From: Rhodobacter maris
Lineage (GTDB): Bacteria > Pseudomonadota > Alphaproteobacteria > Rhodobacterales > Rhodobacteraceae
DNA: 64,000 bases
Direction: 5' to 3'
Assembly (NCBI RefSeq): GCF_900217815.1
Contig: NZ_OBMT01000007.1
Coordinates: 102,120-166,119 of the forward strand
The notes beneath the pieces were generated by a model. The model was given only the letters and a program-made list of their open reading frames with translations, did not search any database and was not told the DNA's origin. Both the position numbers and the translations under genes were made by a program. Positions 42,225 through 53,534 of the stretch are shown here, piece after piece. The number at the start of each line of letters is the position of its first letter. Within the stretch, counting starts at the first letter, position 1.

Positions 42225-43868
42225 TCAGACCAGACGGCTCTGTTCGAGCGCCGCCTTCACGAAGCCCGCAAAGAGCGGATGCGGCGCGAAGGGTTTCGAT
42301 TTCAGTTCCGGGTGGAATTGCACGCCGATGAACCAGGGATGATCGCGGTGCTCGACGATTTCGGGGAGCCGCCCGTCGGGACTCATCCCCGAGAACAAGA
42401 GCCCGCAGCCCTCAAGCGCCGCGCGGTATTTGATATCGACTTCATAGCGGTGGCGGTGGCGCTCCTCGATGTCGATGGCGCCGTAGACATCGGCAACTTT
42501 CGAGCCCTCCTTCAGCGCCGCCGAATAGGCGCCGAGCCGCATCGTGCCGCCCTTGTCATCGGTGACCTTGCGCTCGACGCGGTGGTTGCCCTGCACCCAT
42601 TCCTTGAGGTGATAGACCACCGGCGTGAACCGCTTCTTGCCGGTTTCGTGGTCGAATTCCTCCGAGCCCGCATTGGCGACACCGGCGAGATTGCGCGCCG
42701 CCTCGATCACCGCCATCTGCATGCCCAGACAGATGCCGAGATAGGGCACGCCCTTCTCGCGCGCAAATTGCACCGCGCGGATCTTGCCCTCGGTACCGCG
42801 TTCGCCAAAGCCGCCGGGCACGAGGATCGCGTGGAAGCTTTCCAGATGCGGCCCCGGGTCTTCGCGCTCAAAGATCTCGGCGTCGATCCACTCGGCCTTC
42901 ACCTTCACCCGGTTCGCCATGCCGCCATGCGTCAGCGCTTCGGCGATCGACTTGTAGGCATCTTCGAGCTGCACATATTTGCCGACGATCGCTACACGCA
43001 CCTCGCCCTCGGCATTGGTCAGCCGGTCCATCACATCTTCCCAGCGGCTCATGTCGGGGCGCGGCGCGGGGGAGATGTTGAAAGCGTCGAGCACCGCCTG
43101 ATCGAGGCCGGCACGGTGATAGGCGAGCGGCGCCTCATAGATCGAGCGCAGGTCATAGGCCGGGATCACCGCCTCGGGCCGCACGTTGCAGAACAGCGCG
43201 ATCTTGGCGCGTTCCTTGTCCGGGATCGGATGTTCGGAGCGGCAGACGAGCACATCGGGTTGCAGGCCGATCGAGCGCAGCTCCTTGACCGAGTGCTGGG
43301 TGGGTTTGGTTTTCAATTCGCCCGAGGCGGCGAGATAAGGCAGCAGCGTCAGATGCATGAAGATGCATTGCCCGCGCGGGCGGTCTTGCGCGAATTGCCG
43401 GATCGCCTCGAAGAAGGGCAGCCCCTCGATATCGCCGACGGTGCCGCCGATCTCGCAGAGCATAAAATCAACCTCATCATCGCCGATTGCGATGAAGTCT
43501 TTGATTTCATTGGTAACGTGCGGGATCACCTGGATCGTTTTGCCAAGGTAGGCGCCCTTGCGCTCCTTTTCCAGCACGTTCGAATAGATCCGCCCGGAGG
43601 AGACCGAATCCGTTTTGCGCGCGCTCACCCCGGTGAAACGCTCGTAATGGCCAAGGTCGAGGTCAGTCTCGGCGCCATCATCGGTGACGAAAACCTCGCC
43701 GTGCTCGAAGGGCGACATCGTGCCGGGGTCGACGTTGAGATAGGGGTCAAGCTTGCGCAGGCGGACCGAAAAGCCGCGTGCCTGCAAAAGCGCGCCAAGC
43801 GCCGCCGAGGCCAGACCCTTGCCGAGCGAGGAAACCACGCCACCGGTGATGAAGACATAACGTGCCAT
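42225..43868 (-). CDS. pyrG: CTP synthase
   Basis: Enzyme of 547 residues making CTP from UTP, ATP and glutamine. The synthetase domain starts [16 protein letters not shown]; the glutaminase domain has [10 protein letters not shown] and the nucleophile Cys in [14 protein letters not shown], with the His/Glu end HPEL. ATG at 43868 gives the conserved [10 protein letters not shown] start; an in-frame start nine codons upstream is not conserved. The secG gene lies upstream in the same direction. Confidence 0.98.
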   Translation of the reverse strand: MARYVFITGGVVSSLGKGLASAALGALLQARGFSVRLRKLDPYLNVDPGTMSPFEHGEVFVTDDGAETDLDLGHYERFTGVSARKTDSVSSGRIYSNVLEKERKGAYLGKTIQVIPHVTNEIKDFIAIGDDEVDFMLCEIGGTVGDIEGLPFFEAIRQFAQDRPRGQCIFMHLTLLPYLAASGELKTKPTQHSVKELRSIGLQPDVLVCRSEHPIPDKERAKIALFCNVRPEAVIPAYDLRSIYEAPLAYHRAGLDQAVLDAFNISPAPRPDMSRWEDVMDRLTNAEGEVRVAIVGKYVQLEDAYKSIAEALTHGGMANRVKVKAEWIDAEIFEREDPGPHLESFHAILVPGGFGERGTEGKIRAVQFAREKGVPYLGICLGMQMAVIEAARNLAGVANAGSEEFDHETGKKRFTPVVYHLKEWVQGNHRVERKVTDDKGGTMRLGAYSAALKEGSKVADVYGAIDIEERHRHRYEVDIKYRAALEGCGLLFSGMSPDGRLPEIVEHRDHPWFIGVQFHPELKSKPFAPHPLFAGFVKAALEQSRLV

Positions 43869-44032
43869 GAGGCCCCCGTGATCAGCAAATTCCATAGCAT
43901 TCCTGGTTCGGATGAACCGGGATCACGGGATTTGAGTGTTACATGATTCGCGGCTCGCCCGCAACCGGACCGCAACAGATTGAGTTAAGAAGGGCGGTTG
44001 CCCCTAAACATTGTGGAGAGATGAAGATGGGA

Positions 44033-44051
44033 CGCGCGCCGAGGGCGCGCG
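44033..44051 (-). terminator. Hairpin after secG
   Basis: CGCGCGCC-gag-GGCGCGCG inverted repeat lies 21 bases beyond the secG stop. It has no clear T-run; it may slow transcription into pyrG or stabilise secG mRNA. Confidence 0.45.
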
Positions 44052-44071
44052 GGACAGAGCTTCGGAGCGCC

Positions 44072-44647
44072 TCAGTTCGAGGCGGGGGCGTCCGAATAGG
44101 GCGAGACGCCCATCGGCAGCGCCGGAGTTTCCGCCGGGCTCTCGGCCGGCGTGTCGGTTGCGGCATCGGCCGCCGGAGCTTCCTCAGCGGGGGCTTCGTT
44201 CGCGGGCGCTTCGGCCGCAGGTGCCTCCGTCGCCGGGGCGTCCGCGGCAGGGGCCGCATCGGTTGCGGGTGCGGCCGGAACCGGCGGCAGCATCGGTTCA
44301 TCGGCCGCCGGCGGCGGGGCGCCGACGAGCGGCGAGCCGGTTTCGGCGGGCGCCTCGGCGGGCGCGGTGATGCTCAGAGTGTCAAGCACCGACCCCTCTT
44401 TCGCGGCCCGCGCGGCAAAAACGGTGAGCGTGATCGAAGTGGCGAAGAACGCGGCCGCAAAGACCCAGGTGACCTTCGAGAGCGCATTGGCGGCCTGACG
44501 GCCGGTCATCACGCCGGTGCCACCGCCACCGCCCCCGCCGCCCATGCCGAGCCCGCCGCCCTCGGAGCGCTGCAAGAGCACCACCCCGATCAGCAGAAGC
44601 GCCAACACGAGGTGGACGACGAGAATGACGTTCTGGACGTTTTCCAT
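44072..44647 (-). CDS. secG: Preprotein translocase subunit SecG with long C-terminal tail
   Basis: Inner-membrane SecYEG subunit of 191 residues. Two membrane helices (VILVVHLVLALLLIGVVLLQ and VFAAAFFATSITLTVFAAR) flank a glycine-rich loop with the conserved VLLQRSEGGGLG. The typical SecG is about 110 residues; here roughly 100 extra residues, rich in Ala, Pro and Glu, form a tail. Such tails are usual in alphaproteobacteria. Confidence 0.94.
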   Translation of the reverse strand: MENVQNVILVVHLVLALLLIGVVLLQRSEGGGLGMGGGGGGGGTGVMTGRQAANALSKVTWVFAAAFFATSITLTVFAARAAKEGSVLDTLSITAPAEAPAETGSPLVGAPPPAADEPMLPPVPAAPATDAAPAADAPATEAPAAEAPANEAPAEEAPAADAATDTPAESPAETPALPMGVSPYSDAPASN

Positions 44648-44845
44648 GAGGGGCGCGCGCCTTCTTTCTATCGACGCGCCTATCTAGGCGGATGGGGCCT
44701 CGCGCGCAACCCCGTTTGCGGGGCGCTGAGGCGCGCAGTCGCATGATCGTGGGGGAAGTGGGGCCGATTGCGGCGAAAAAGCGGTTCCCCCCGCCCGCCC
44801 GGCTCGCTATATGTCGCACGGTTTCACACCAGCGGAGAAAGATGC

Positions 44846-46143
<1,298 letters not shown>

Positions 46144-46144
<1 letters not shown>

Positions 46145-46389
46145 TGGCGCTCTCTTATCGCACCCGTCGGCGGCTCTCGCTGCTCGTTCTCGTGCTGGGG
46201 CTGCCAGCCTATATCGTGGTGGCGGTCTCGGCCGTGGCCTGGGCCGAGACGCGCTGGGGCATGCTGCCCTGGTGGGGCTCGGTTCTGGTCTATGTCGTGC
46301 TGGGCTTCCTCTGGATCGTGCCGCTGAAACCGATCTTCATCGGTGTCGGCAAGGCCGACCCGGAAGCGCCTCCCCCTGAGCAAAAATGA
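46144..46389 (+). CDS. Small membrane protein, DUF2842-like
   Basis: Protein of 81 residues with two membrane helices (LLVLVLGLPAYIVVAVSAVAW and a second around VLVYVVLGFLWIVPL) and a short cytoplasmic tail. The pattern fits the DUF2842 family of alphaproteobacteria as I remember it; the function is unknown. It is coupled to purA by a one-base overlap, and a terminator follows directly. Confidence 0.8.
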
Positions 46390-46390
46390 A

Positions 46391-46414
46391 AACGGAGGGG
46401 CTTTGCCCCTCCGT
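46391..46414 (+). terminator. Rho-independent terminator after purA operon
   Basis: AACGGAGGGGC-ttt-GCCCCTCCGTT, an 11-bp perfect stem with AA/TT edges, one base after the stop codon. It may also serve the convergent gene. Confidence 0.85.
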
Positions 46415-46457
46415 TTGCTGATTGGCCTCGGCGGGCGCAGGCGCGCCCGCCTCAGGG

Positions 46458-48806
46458 TCAGGCGCGCCGCTCGAAGAACCGGCTCGCCTCGGTGATCGCA
46501 TATTGGCCGCGTTTGACCTTGGCGATCTTGCCCTGACGCAGCAGCGTACCGAACACCCGCAACCGGTCCTCGCGGCTGATGTCCTCGGTCTCGAGCGCGG
46601 TCACCTTGCGCATGATCTGCGGCGGCGAGAAATGCGGCCGTCCCTCGACCTGCGCAGTATAGGCCGCGGCGGCCTCGAGCAATTCGGCCAGACCTTGCGG
46701 CGCCCGCGCGCGGGCGAATTCGGCAAACCCCGTTGTGGTTTCATCTGCAGCGGTTGCTGAGCCGTCCTCCTCCGGATCGCAAAGGTCGTCCTCCGCGCGC
46801 AGGCGTTGCAGGCTCGCGGTGCTGACCCGGCGGGGACGCACCGCCTGGGCATGGGCTTCTTCGGTGCGCGGCAGGTGATCGACGCGTTGTTCGGAGACGA
46901 GCACGAGAGGGGCCGGACGCAATTCGGGCCGGGCGCCGGAGACGGCGGCGCGGGGCCCGGACTCGGCCAGCCCCAGCGGGCGGCGCGGGCGCACGGCCTG
47001 CCGCAGATCCTGACGATAGGGCTCGGTCTCGTCGGTCTCGATCTCGGCCCGTGCGCGGGCACCGGCGCGCCGGTCCGCCACTGTTGCGGCCACGGCGGCC
47101 TTGAGATGGGCAATCGCCGAGATCCGGCGCTTGCTTTCGCTGCCCGCCATCTGTGCATCGGTTTTCTCGAGGAGCCGCGACAGATCTCCTTCGGCAAGCG
47201 GCTGCGGAGCCCGGGTCGCTGCGGGGACGGGCGCGACGGAGGGCGCCACTCCCGGGGCGTCGGGCGTCTCTGCGGGCGTCTCTGCGGGTGTTTCTGCGAG
47301 CGTCTCGTCCGGTATCTCCGCTGCGCTGTTGGCTGTGCCTCCCGCGTCGAGATCTGTTTCGGTCTCTGCGGCGTCTGTTGCCGCATCCCATGCTTCGGGC
47401 GTATCCTCGGCCGGGGCGGCGGCGATCGGAGCGGGGGCATCTTCGGTCTGCGGCAGCAGCGCCGCCTCGTCCGGAATGGCCTCGGCCAGAGCATGTTGCA
47501 CGGCGGCAAGGCTGCCCCAGTCGGAATCGTCGGGCAGGTCTTCGGCCAGCGTTGCGAGTTCCGCCATCAGCGTGTCATCGGCCTCCGGGACCTCCGCCGC
47601 GATCTCCGCTTCGGTGCGGGTCGCGCTGTCGGAGCCGAGCTGGGCGGTCACCGCGGCAAGCAGCGCCTCGGCATCTTCCGGCACTGGCGCGGCTTCGGTT
47701 GGCGCGGCGGCATCAATCGACGCGATCTCCTGTGCGACGGGGGGCGCCGGTTCGGCGCGGCGCAGCTTGATCACCCGGGCGCGGATGACCGGACGCGCCG
47801 CAGCGGGGGGAGGCACCACCTCTTCCGCTGTCACCTTGGCGTTGTCTTCGGTGTTGTCTTCCGCCGCTGTTTGCGCGGTCTGGCGTGCCTCGGCCTCGGC
47901 CTCGGCGCGCAGCTCGCGCGCTTTCTCCAGCTGCTCGACTTCGGCCATCGCCAGGCGCGCGGCGCGACGTTCGGCGCGCCGGCGCTGCCTCTCGCGCTGG
48001 ATCCGCTCGGCCTCGTCAATCCGCTCTTCTTCCGGGGCATCCGCGGCTTGCGATTCGGTCGCCGGCGTGGCGGGGGGCTGCTCCGCACGCGCCGTCTCGA
48101 TCCCTGCCTCGAGATCCGCCTCGATGCCCGCGTCATCCGCGAGCGCAGCCGTCTCGTCGGCGCTCAGCGGGCCGGAAATGTCGAGCGCGAAGCCGAAGTC
48201 AGCGACGCTTGCAACCGGTTCCTGCGGGGCGTCCGGTTCGACGTCGAAATCCGGGGTTTGGGCCGCGGGCGCCTCCGGTTTGCTCGCTTCGGGCGCGGGC
48301 GTCTCAGCGGGGAGCGGTTGCGGTTCGCTGGTGGATGCGGGCTCCGCGCGGGCATGGGCGACCGCGGCGCGGATCCGTTGCAGCTTGGCGGCCACCGAAT
48401 CCGAGACCGGATCGGCGGCAGGCGGCGCCTCGGAAGAGGCGCCCGAGGCCGCGCCATAGACCGGCTCCGGATTCGGCACGGCCTCGGGGGCGATCACTTG
48501 CTGCGCCGAGGGCACCACGATGCCCGGGCCCTCTTCGCTGCCCGGTGCGCCGATGCGTGGGCGCAGCACCACGCCGTTTTTCTGGATCTTCGCCTCGACC
48601 CGGCGCTGGATCTCACGCTCGGCGATGCGGTGCAGCATCTCGGCATCGGGTTGCGGCGGCTCGGCGCCGAAGTAGCGGTCATCCGCCGCCAGATCGCGGA
48701 AATATTCCGCGATCGCCTTCATCGTGTTGAAAGGCTCGTCGAACCCCTCGAGCGTGCACGAGAAGGTCCCGTAGGACACGGTGAGAATCTTGCTCGCTCC
48801 AACCAT
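46458..48806 (-). CDS. Large acidic Ala/Glu-rich protein, unknown function
   Basis: Protein of 782 residues in three parts. The N-terminal 65 residues (KILTVSYGTFSCTLEGFDEPFNTM, in segments, then IAEYFRDLAADDRYFGAEPPQPD) look strongly structured. The long middle (about residues 110-600) is low-complexity Ala, Glu, Pro and Asp with a basic RERQRRRAERRAARLAMAEVE stretch around residues 260-280. The C-terminal 80 residues (PHFSPPQIMRKVTALETED, then DRLRVFGTLLRQGKIAKVKRG) look like a winged-helix-like fold. I recall similar proteins in Rhodobacterales, sometimes mislabelled CheA, but know no function. ATG at 48806 chosen for the conserved-looking start MVGASKILTV. Confidence 0.8.
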   Translation of the reverse strand: MVGASKILTVSYGTFSCTLEGFDEPFNTMKAIAEYFRDLAADDRYFGAEPPQPDAEMLHRIAEREIQRRVEAKIQKNGVVLRPRIGAPGSEEGPGIVVPSAQQVIAPEAVPNPEPVYGAASGASSEAPPAADPVSDSVAAKLQRIRAAVAHARAEPASTSEPQPLPAETPAPEASKPEAPAAQTPDFDVEPDAPQEPVASVADFGFALDISGPLSADETAALADDAGIEADLEAGIETARAEQPPATPATESQAADAPEEERIDEAERIQRERQRRRAERRAARLAMAEVEQLEKARELRAEAEAEARQTAQTAAEDNTEDNAKVTAEEVVPPPAAARPVIRARVIKLRRAEPAPPVAQEIASIDAAAPTEAAPVPEDAEALLAAVTAQLGSDSATRTEAEIAAEVPEADDTLMAELATLAEDLPDDSDWGSLAAVQHALAEAIPDEAALLPQTEDAPAPIAAAPAEDTPEAWDAATDAAETETDLDAGGTANSAAEIPDETLAETPAETPAETPDAPGVAPSVAPVPAATRAPQPLAEGDLSRLLEKTDAQMAGSESKRRISAIAHLKAAVAATVADRRAGARARAEIETDETEPYRQDLRQAVRPRRPLGLAESGPRAAVSGARPELRPAPLVLVSEQRVDHLPRTEEAHAQAVRPRRVSTASLQRLRAEDDLCDPEEDGSATAADETTTGFAEFARARAPQGLAELLEAAAAYTAQVEGRPHFSPPQIMRKVTALETEDISREDRLRVFGTLLRQGKIAKVKRGQYAITEASRFFERRA

Positions 48807-48946
48807 TGACCGTCGCCTTCTACTGAACTCGTCACGTTCACCATGACCGCCCAAGTCGTTCTTTCGAGTGAACGAATTGGGGCAATATTGTGGAATCTTC
48901 GCGTTTGCGCTTGAGTTCTCTCGCCTTAATCGTAACCAATCATGCC

Positions 48947-49600
48947 ATGTCGGAGATGATTGTCCAATCTGAAGGCGGGGTCACGCTTCTGGGGGGCGGG
49001 GTCGCGGAAGCGGCGGATGTCACGAAGGCGCTGGCGCTGGCTCCCGCCCTCGTGGCGGCCGATGGCGGGGCTCAAACCGCTTTATTTCATGGGTTTACGC
49101 CGCAAGCGGTGATCGGCGATCTCGACAGCCTCAGCGCAGAGGCGCAGGCAAGGCTTTCCGACCGGCTGCACCGGATCGAGGAGCAGGACAGCACCGATTT
49201 TGGTAAATGCCTCGATCGGGTGGCGGCGCGATTCTATCTCTGCCTCGGGTTTACGGGGTTGCGACTCGATCATACCCTTGCCGCGCTCAGTGAAATCGCC
49301 GCACGGCCCGCGCAGGCGGTCGTGCTGATCGCGGAAGACGAGGTGATCTTTCGCGCCCCGCCACGATTTCGACTTGATCTGCCCGCGACCACGCGGCTTT
49401 CCCTTTACCCTATGGGCCCGGCTTCGGGGCGGGCGGAGGGGCTTTTGTGGCCGCTTGAAGGGCTCGAGTTCACCCCCGCGGGCCGCGTTGGCACCTCGAA
49501 TGAGGTGACCGGGCCGGTCACGCTCGAGATCACCGGGCCGATGCTGGTTCTGGTGCCGAAGGCGCATCTGGGCGCGGTGCTCGCAGCGCTCGTGCCGTGA
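48947..49600 (+). CDS. thiN: Thiamine pyrophosphokinase
   Basis: Protein of 217 residues converting thiamine and ATP to thiamine pyrophosphate. ALVAADGGAQTAL, AVIGDLDSLS and EEQDSTDFGKCLD are the family motifs, and GRVGTSNEVTG lies in the thiamine-binding C-terminal domain. I prefer the ATG at 48947 over the in-frame one at 48890; another at 48956 is possible. Its 3' end overlaps the convergent EamA gene by 71 bp. Confidence 0.92.
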   Translation: MSEMIVQSEGGVTLLGGGVAEAADVTKALALAPALVAADGGAQTALFHGFTPQAVIGDLDSLSAEAQARLSDRLHRIEEQDSTDFGKCLDRVAARFYLCLGFTGLRLDHTLAALSEIAARPAQAVVLIAEDEVIFRAPPRFRLDLPATTRLSLYPMGPASGRAEGLLWPLEGLEFTPAGRVGTSNEVTGPVTLEITGPMLVLVPKAHLGAVLAALVP

Positions 49601-50480
49601 CCCGTTCGCGGTGGATCACATAAAGCCCGGAGCCGGTGATGATCGCCACGCCGACCCAGGTGAGCGCATTCGGAAAATCTCCGAAGACGAGATAACCAAA
49701 AAGCGTGGCGGTGAGCATCTCGAAATAATGGAGCGGTGCCAGGGTCGAGGAAGGGGCGAATTTCAGCGCATAGCTCATCGACATGTGGCTGATGGTGGAG
49801 GCGAGGCCAACACAGAAGCACCAGAGCCAGAAGATCCCTTCGGGCGCCTCAAAACGGAGCTGGCCAATCTCGAATGTCCCGCCAAGCGTCAGCACCGGGG
49901 CAAGGAGCACGATCGCCGCCCAGGCGGTATGAAGCTGCATCGGCACAGGATGCATGTGGCGCGAGAGCGCGCGGGTGAGCAGGATATAAAGCGCGAAACT
50001 CACCGCCGTGCCGAGCGGGTAAAGCGCCACCGCGCCGAAGGTGATGAAGGAGGGCTGGATCACGAACAGCGCGCCGATGAAGCCCACGACCGAGGCGCCA
50101 AGCCGCCGCGGCCCGACCTCTTCGCCCAGAAAGAACCGGCCGATGAACAGGATCACGAACGGCTCGACAAAGGCGATGGCGAGGGCATCGGCAATCGGCA
50201 TCACCTGCACCGCGGCGACGAAACTGTAAGTGGCGGTGATCGAGACCGCGGCGCGCGCGAAGGTGATGGCGGCGGCGCGCCGCGTCATCCTGAAAGGATG
50301 CCGGAGCAGCACCACGATTGGCAGCATCAGAAGCGCCTGGGCCACATAGCGCCCGAGCGTGACGGTGCCCACCGGCACCGCCTGCGCAGCAAGTTTCGAG
50401 GCGACGTCGATGAGCGGCGCGATGGTGCAGAAGCCGAGCATCAAGACGATGCCGGGCAGGATGCGGTCCGTTGTGGTCAT
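49530..50480 (-). CDS. EamA/DMT-family transporter
   Basis: Inner-membrane transporter of 316 residues with ten predicted helices and two EamA repeats (about residues 10-145 and 155-290). The substrate cannot be told; relatives export amino acids or other metabolites. The last part (RALRAPRPDAPSAPEPASAR) is a soluble tail and overlaps the thiN 3' end on the opposite strand. Confidence 0.9.
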   Translation of the reverse strand: MTTTDRILPGIVLMLGFCTIAPLIDVASKLAAQAVPVGTVTLGRYVAQALLMLPIVVLLRHPFRMTRRAAAITFARAAVSITATYSFVAAVQVMPIADALAIAFVEPFVILFIGRFFLGEEVGPRRLGASVVGFIGALFVIQPSFITFGAVALYPLGTAVSFALYILLTRALSRHMHPVPMQLHTAWAAIVLLAPVLTLGGTFEIGQLRFEAPEGIFWLWCFCVGLASTISHMSMSYALKFAPSSTLAPLHYFEMLTATLFGYLVFGDFPNALTWVGVAIITGSGLYVIHRERVTARALRAPRPDAPSAPEPASAR

Positions 50481-50604
50481 GCCTCCGCCTAGCCCGGCAG
50501 CAAGAAACCGTCCATCCCGAAAACGACGCCCCCCGCGGCGTTTCGCGCCGCTTGAGAAGGGCGGGGCAGGGGGCTAGGCTCGCCCCGCCAGCAAGGAGGA
50601 CCCG

Positions 50605-51339
50605 ATGACCGAATTCTTCACCACGCCCGAGGGCCACCGCATCGCCTATCAGAAGCGTTCGGGGAGCGGCCCCGGCGTGATGTTCCTGCACGGGCTGCAT
50701 TCGGACATGTCGGGCGACAAGGCCGAGGCGCTCGACGCTTGGGCGGCCGCCAATGGCCGGGCCTTCGTACGCTTTGATTGCTCGGGCCATGGCCAATCCT
50801 CCGAGAGCTACCCCGAGACCTCGGTGAAGGACTGGTTTGCCGATGCCAAGGCCGTGCTCCACGAGATTGCCGAGGGGCCGCAGGTGCTTGTGGGCTCCTC
50901 GATGGGGGGCTGGCTTGCGCTTTTGCTCGCCCGAGAATGCCCCGAGAAGGTGGCGGCGCTCGTGACCGTGGCGGCGGCGCAGGATTTCACCGAGGACGGA
51001 TACTTCGCCGCGCTGACCGACGAGCAGAAGACCGCGCTGATGGACCAAGGCTATGTCGATCTGCAATACGGGCCGCAACCCTACCGGATCATGAAAAAAT
51101 TCATCGTCGACGGGCGCGATCACTTTGTCATGCGCGATCCGCTGCCGCTGCCCATGCCCACGCGGCTCTTGCAAGGCTCGCTCGACCGGTCGGTGCCGCC
51201 CGACTGGGCGGTGAAGCTCTTCAACCATGCCGAGGGGGAAGACATCCGCCTGACCATGGTGAAAGGCGCCGATCACCGCTTCTCGGCACCCGACAACATC
51301 GCGCTGATCAAGGCCACGCTTGAGGCTTTGCCGGTGTGA
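50605..51339 (+). CDS. Alpha/beta hydrolase
   Basis: Hydrolase of 244 residues. The oxyanion region MFLHGLHSDMSG, nucleophile elbow GSSMGGWLAL (Ser), a later Asp in LQGSLDRSVPPDW and the His of GADHRFS form the triad. It is a compact cytoplasmic serine hydrolase; substrate unknown. A GGAGG ribosome site precedes the ATG. Confidence 0.88.
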   Translation: MTEFFTTPEGHRIAYQKRSGSGPGVMFLHGLHSDMSGDKAEALDAWAAANGRAFVRFDCSGHGQSSESYPETSVKDWFADAKAVLHEIAEGPQVLVGSSMGGWLALLLARECPEKVAALVTVAAAQDFTEDGYFAALTDEQKTALMDQGYVDLQYGPQPYRIMKKFIVDGRDHFVMRDPLPLPMPTRLLQGSLDRSVPPDWAVKLFNHAEGEDIRLTMVKGADHRFSAPDNIALIKATLEALPV

Positions 51340-51342
51340 GCC

Positions 51343-52032
51343 TCAGCGGCGGGGCGGCGCATACCCGCCCAGCCGCGAGGTGGTGAGGCCAAGCCGCACC
51401 AGCGCCTCGGCCTGCGCCACGGCGCAGACGACGCCATCCAGCACCGGCAGGCCGTGGGTCTCGGAGAGCCTTTGCGCGAGGTCGGTCATGCCCGCGCAGC
51501 CCAGCACGATTGCCTCGGCGCGGTCATCGATGATGGCACGGCCAAGCTCGGCACCGATGCGCGCGCAGGCATCGCTGGCGGGGTCTTCAAGCTCCAGCAC
51601 CGGGATCTCCGAGGCGCGCACCCGGCCACAGCGGGCCATCAGCCCGTAGCGCGTCAGGTTATGCTCGATGGCGGGCACCGAGCGGCCAAGCGTGGTGACG
51701 ACAGAAAACCGGTTTGCGAGCATCGCCGCCATGTGGAACGCCGCCTCGCCGATGCCGAGCACGGGCTTTTCGGTCACGCAGCGCGCCGCATCGAGCCCGG
51801 TATCGTCAAAGCAGGCGATGATCACGGCGTCAAAATCATCCCGTCCCCGGATCAGGCCCAAAAGCCCAGCGAGGCTCATCGCCTCGTCGTAATAGCCCTC
51901 GATCGCGGCGGGGCCATGGGCCGGGTTCACCGCCACGATCTCGGTGCCGGGGCTTGCCACGCGGCGTGCGGCGGCGCCGATCTTTTCGGTCATCGCCGCG
52001 GTGGTGTTGGGGTTGATCACCAAAAGGCGCAT
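51343..52032 (-). CDS. Hydantoin racemase / Asp-Glu racemase family
   Basis: Protein of 229 residues. MRLLVINPNTTAAMTEKI is the classical hydantoin racemase N-terminus; the two catalytic cysteines are in IIACFDDTG and LGCAGMTDL. It is the last gene of a branched-chain-amino-acid-type ABC operon, overlapping the ATPase gene by one base. It suggests that the transporter brings in a hydantoin, ureide or related compound racemised before ring opening, though no hydantoinase is present in the window. Confidence 0.9.
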   Translation of the reverse strand: MRLLVINPNTTAAMTEKIGAAARRVASPGTEIVAVNPAHGPAAIEGYYDEAMSLAGLLGLIRGRDDFDAVIIACFDDTGLDAARCVTEKPVLGIGEAAFHMAAMLANRFSVVTTLGRSVPAIEHNLTRYGLMARCGRVRASEIPVLELEDPASDACARIGAELGRAIIDDRAEAIVLGCAGMTDLAQRLSETHGLPVLDGVVCAVAQAEALVRLGLTTSRLGGYAPPRR

Positions 52033-52748
52033 CAGAGGTCTCCGCCGAGGTAAGCCGCCTTGATGCGCGGATCTGTCATCAGCTCTTTCGAGGCGCCGGT
52101 CAGCGCCACGGTGCCGGTTGAAAGCGCATAGGCGCGCGAGGAGATCGACAGCGCCATGCGGCTGTTTTGTTCGACCAGCAGCACCGAAACGCCCTCGTCG
52201 CGGCTGATCGCCACGATGGAGCGAGCGATGTCCTGCACGAGTTTGGGGGCAATGCCGAGCGAGGGTTCGTCGAGTAAAAGCAGCTTCGGCGCCGCCATCA
52301 GCGCGCGGCCAATCACCATCATCTGTTGCTCGCCGCCCGAAAGCGTGCCCGCCTGCTGGCCGTAGCGCTCCTTCAGCCGCGGAAAGCGGGTGAGCACCGA
52401 GTCGAGCGAGCGCGCGATCCCCGCCTTGTCGGAGCGCGAAAAGGCGCCCATCAAGAGGTTGTCCTTCACCGACATCAAGGGGAACACCCGCCGCCCCTCG
52501 GGCACCATGGCAATGCCCATTTTCACGATATCCGCCGGGGCGCGCCCGTCGATCCGTTCGCCGCGATAGGTGATCGTGCCCGCGCGCGGTTTGCGCAGCC
52601 CCGTGATGGCGCGCAAGATCGAGGATTTGCCCGCGCCATTGGCGCCAATCAACGCCACCGTCTCGCCCTCGGCCAGATGCAGCGACACGCCCTTGAGCGC
52701 ATAGACGTGGTCATAATAAAGTTCAATGTTTTCGAGGCTTAAAAGCAT
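52032..52748 (-). CDS. ABC transporter ATPase, LivF type
   Basis: ATPase of 238 residues. Walker A GANGAGKSS, signature LSGGEQQMMVIGRAL and Walker B LLLDEPSLGIAP are typical of LivF. It lies three bases after the LivG-type gene. Confidence 0.94.
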   Translation of the reverse strand: MLLSLENIELYYDHVYALKGVSLHLAEGETVALIGANGAGKSSILRAITGLRKPRAGTITYRGERIDGRAPADIVKMGIAMVPEGRRVFPLMSVKDNLLMGAFSRSDKAGIARSLDSVLTRFPRLKERYGQQAGTLSGGEQQMMVIGRALMAAPKLLLLDEPSLGIAPKLVQDIARSIVAISRDEGVSVLLVEQNSRMALSISSRAYALSTGTVALTGASKELMTDPRIKAAYLGGDL

Positions 52749-52751
52749 GTC

Positions 52752-53534
52752 TTACATCCCGATGGCGGCATCTTCGGAGCCGAGATAAGCCTCGATCACC
52801 CGCTCGTTGGCCTGAATTTCAGCCGGCGTGCCCTCGGCGATCTTTTCGCCGAAATTGAGCACCACGATCCGGTCGGAGATCTTCATCACCGCGGGCATGT
52901 CATGCTCGACCAAAAGCACGGTGATGCCGCGCTCGTCGCGCAGCCGCCGCACCAGCGCCACCATCCGCATCGTCTCATCGTGGTTCATCCCCGCGAAGGG
53001 TTCGTCGAGCAGCAGCACCGTGGGATTGGTGGCGAGCCCGATTGCCATGCCAAGCGCGCGCAAATGCCCCTGCGGCAGGTTTGAGGCGAGCTCATCGGCA
53101 ATCGCGCCAAGCCCGAGAAAGCCGATGATCTCGTCGGCAGAGGCCGCAAAAGCCGCCTCATCGGCGCGCGCCGCGCTGGAGCCGAAGAAAAAGCCCGCAA
53201 GCGAGGCCCGCGCACGCAGGTGGTGGGCAACGATCACATTTTCCCGCACCGTCATGGAGCGGAAGATTGTCGTTTCCTGAAAGGTGCGCACCACGCCTTT
53301 GCGCGCCACGGCATGCGGCGACAGGTTCGAGATCCGCGCGCCGCGGAACAACACCTCGCCCGAGGTCGTGCGCAGGAACGAGGAGATCATCTTGAAGAGC
53401 GTGGATTTGCCCGCGCCATTCGGGCCGATCACCGAGAGGATCTCGCGCTCGCCGACCTCAAAGGAGATGTCATTGTTCGCGACGAGCCCGTCAAAGCGCT
53501 TGGTCACATGGCGGATCTGCAGGATCGGGCTCAT
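52752..53534 (-). CDS. ABC transporter ATPase, LivG type
   Basis: ATPase of 260 residues. Walker A GPNGAGKST, a degenerate signature (LPQGHLRALGMAIGLA) typical of LivG, Walker B LLLDEPFAGMN and H-loop VEHDMPAVM. It overlaps the LivM-type gene by 4 bp. Confidence 0.94.
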   Translation of the reverse strand: MSPILQIRHVTKRFDGLVANNDISFEVGEREILSVIGPNGAGKSTLFKMISSFLRTTSGEVLFRGARISNLSPHAVARKGVVRTFQETTIFRSMTVRENVIVAHHLRARASLAGFFFGSSAARADEAAFAASADEIIGFLGLGAIADELASNLPQGHLRALGMAIGLATNPTVLLLDEPFAGMNHDETMRMVALVRRLRDERGITVLLVEHDMPAVMKISDRIVVLNFGEKIAEGTPAEIQANERVIEAYLGSEDAAIGM

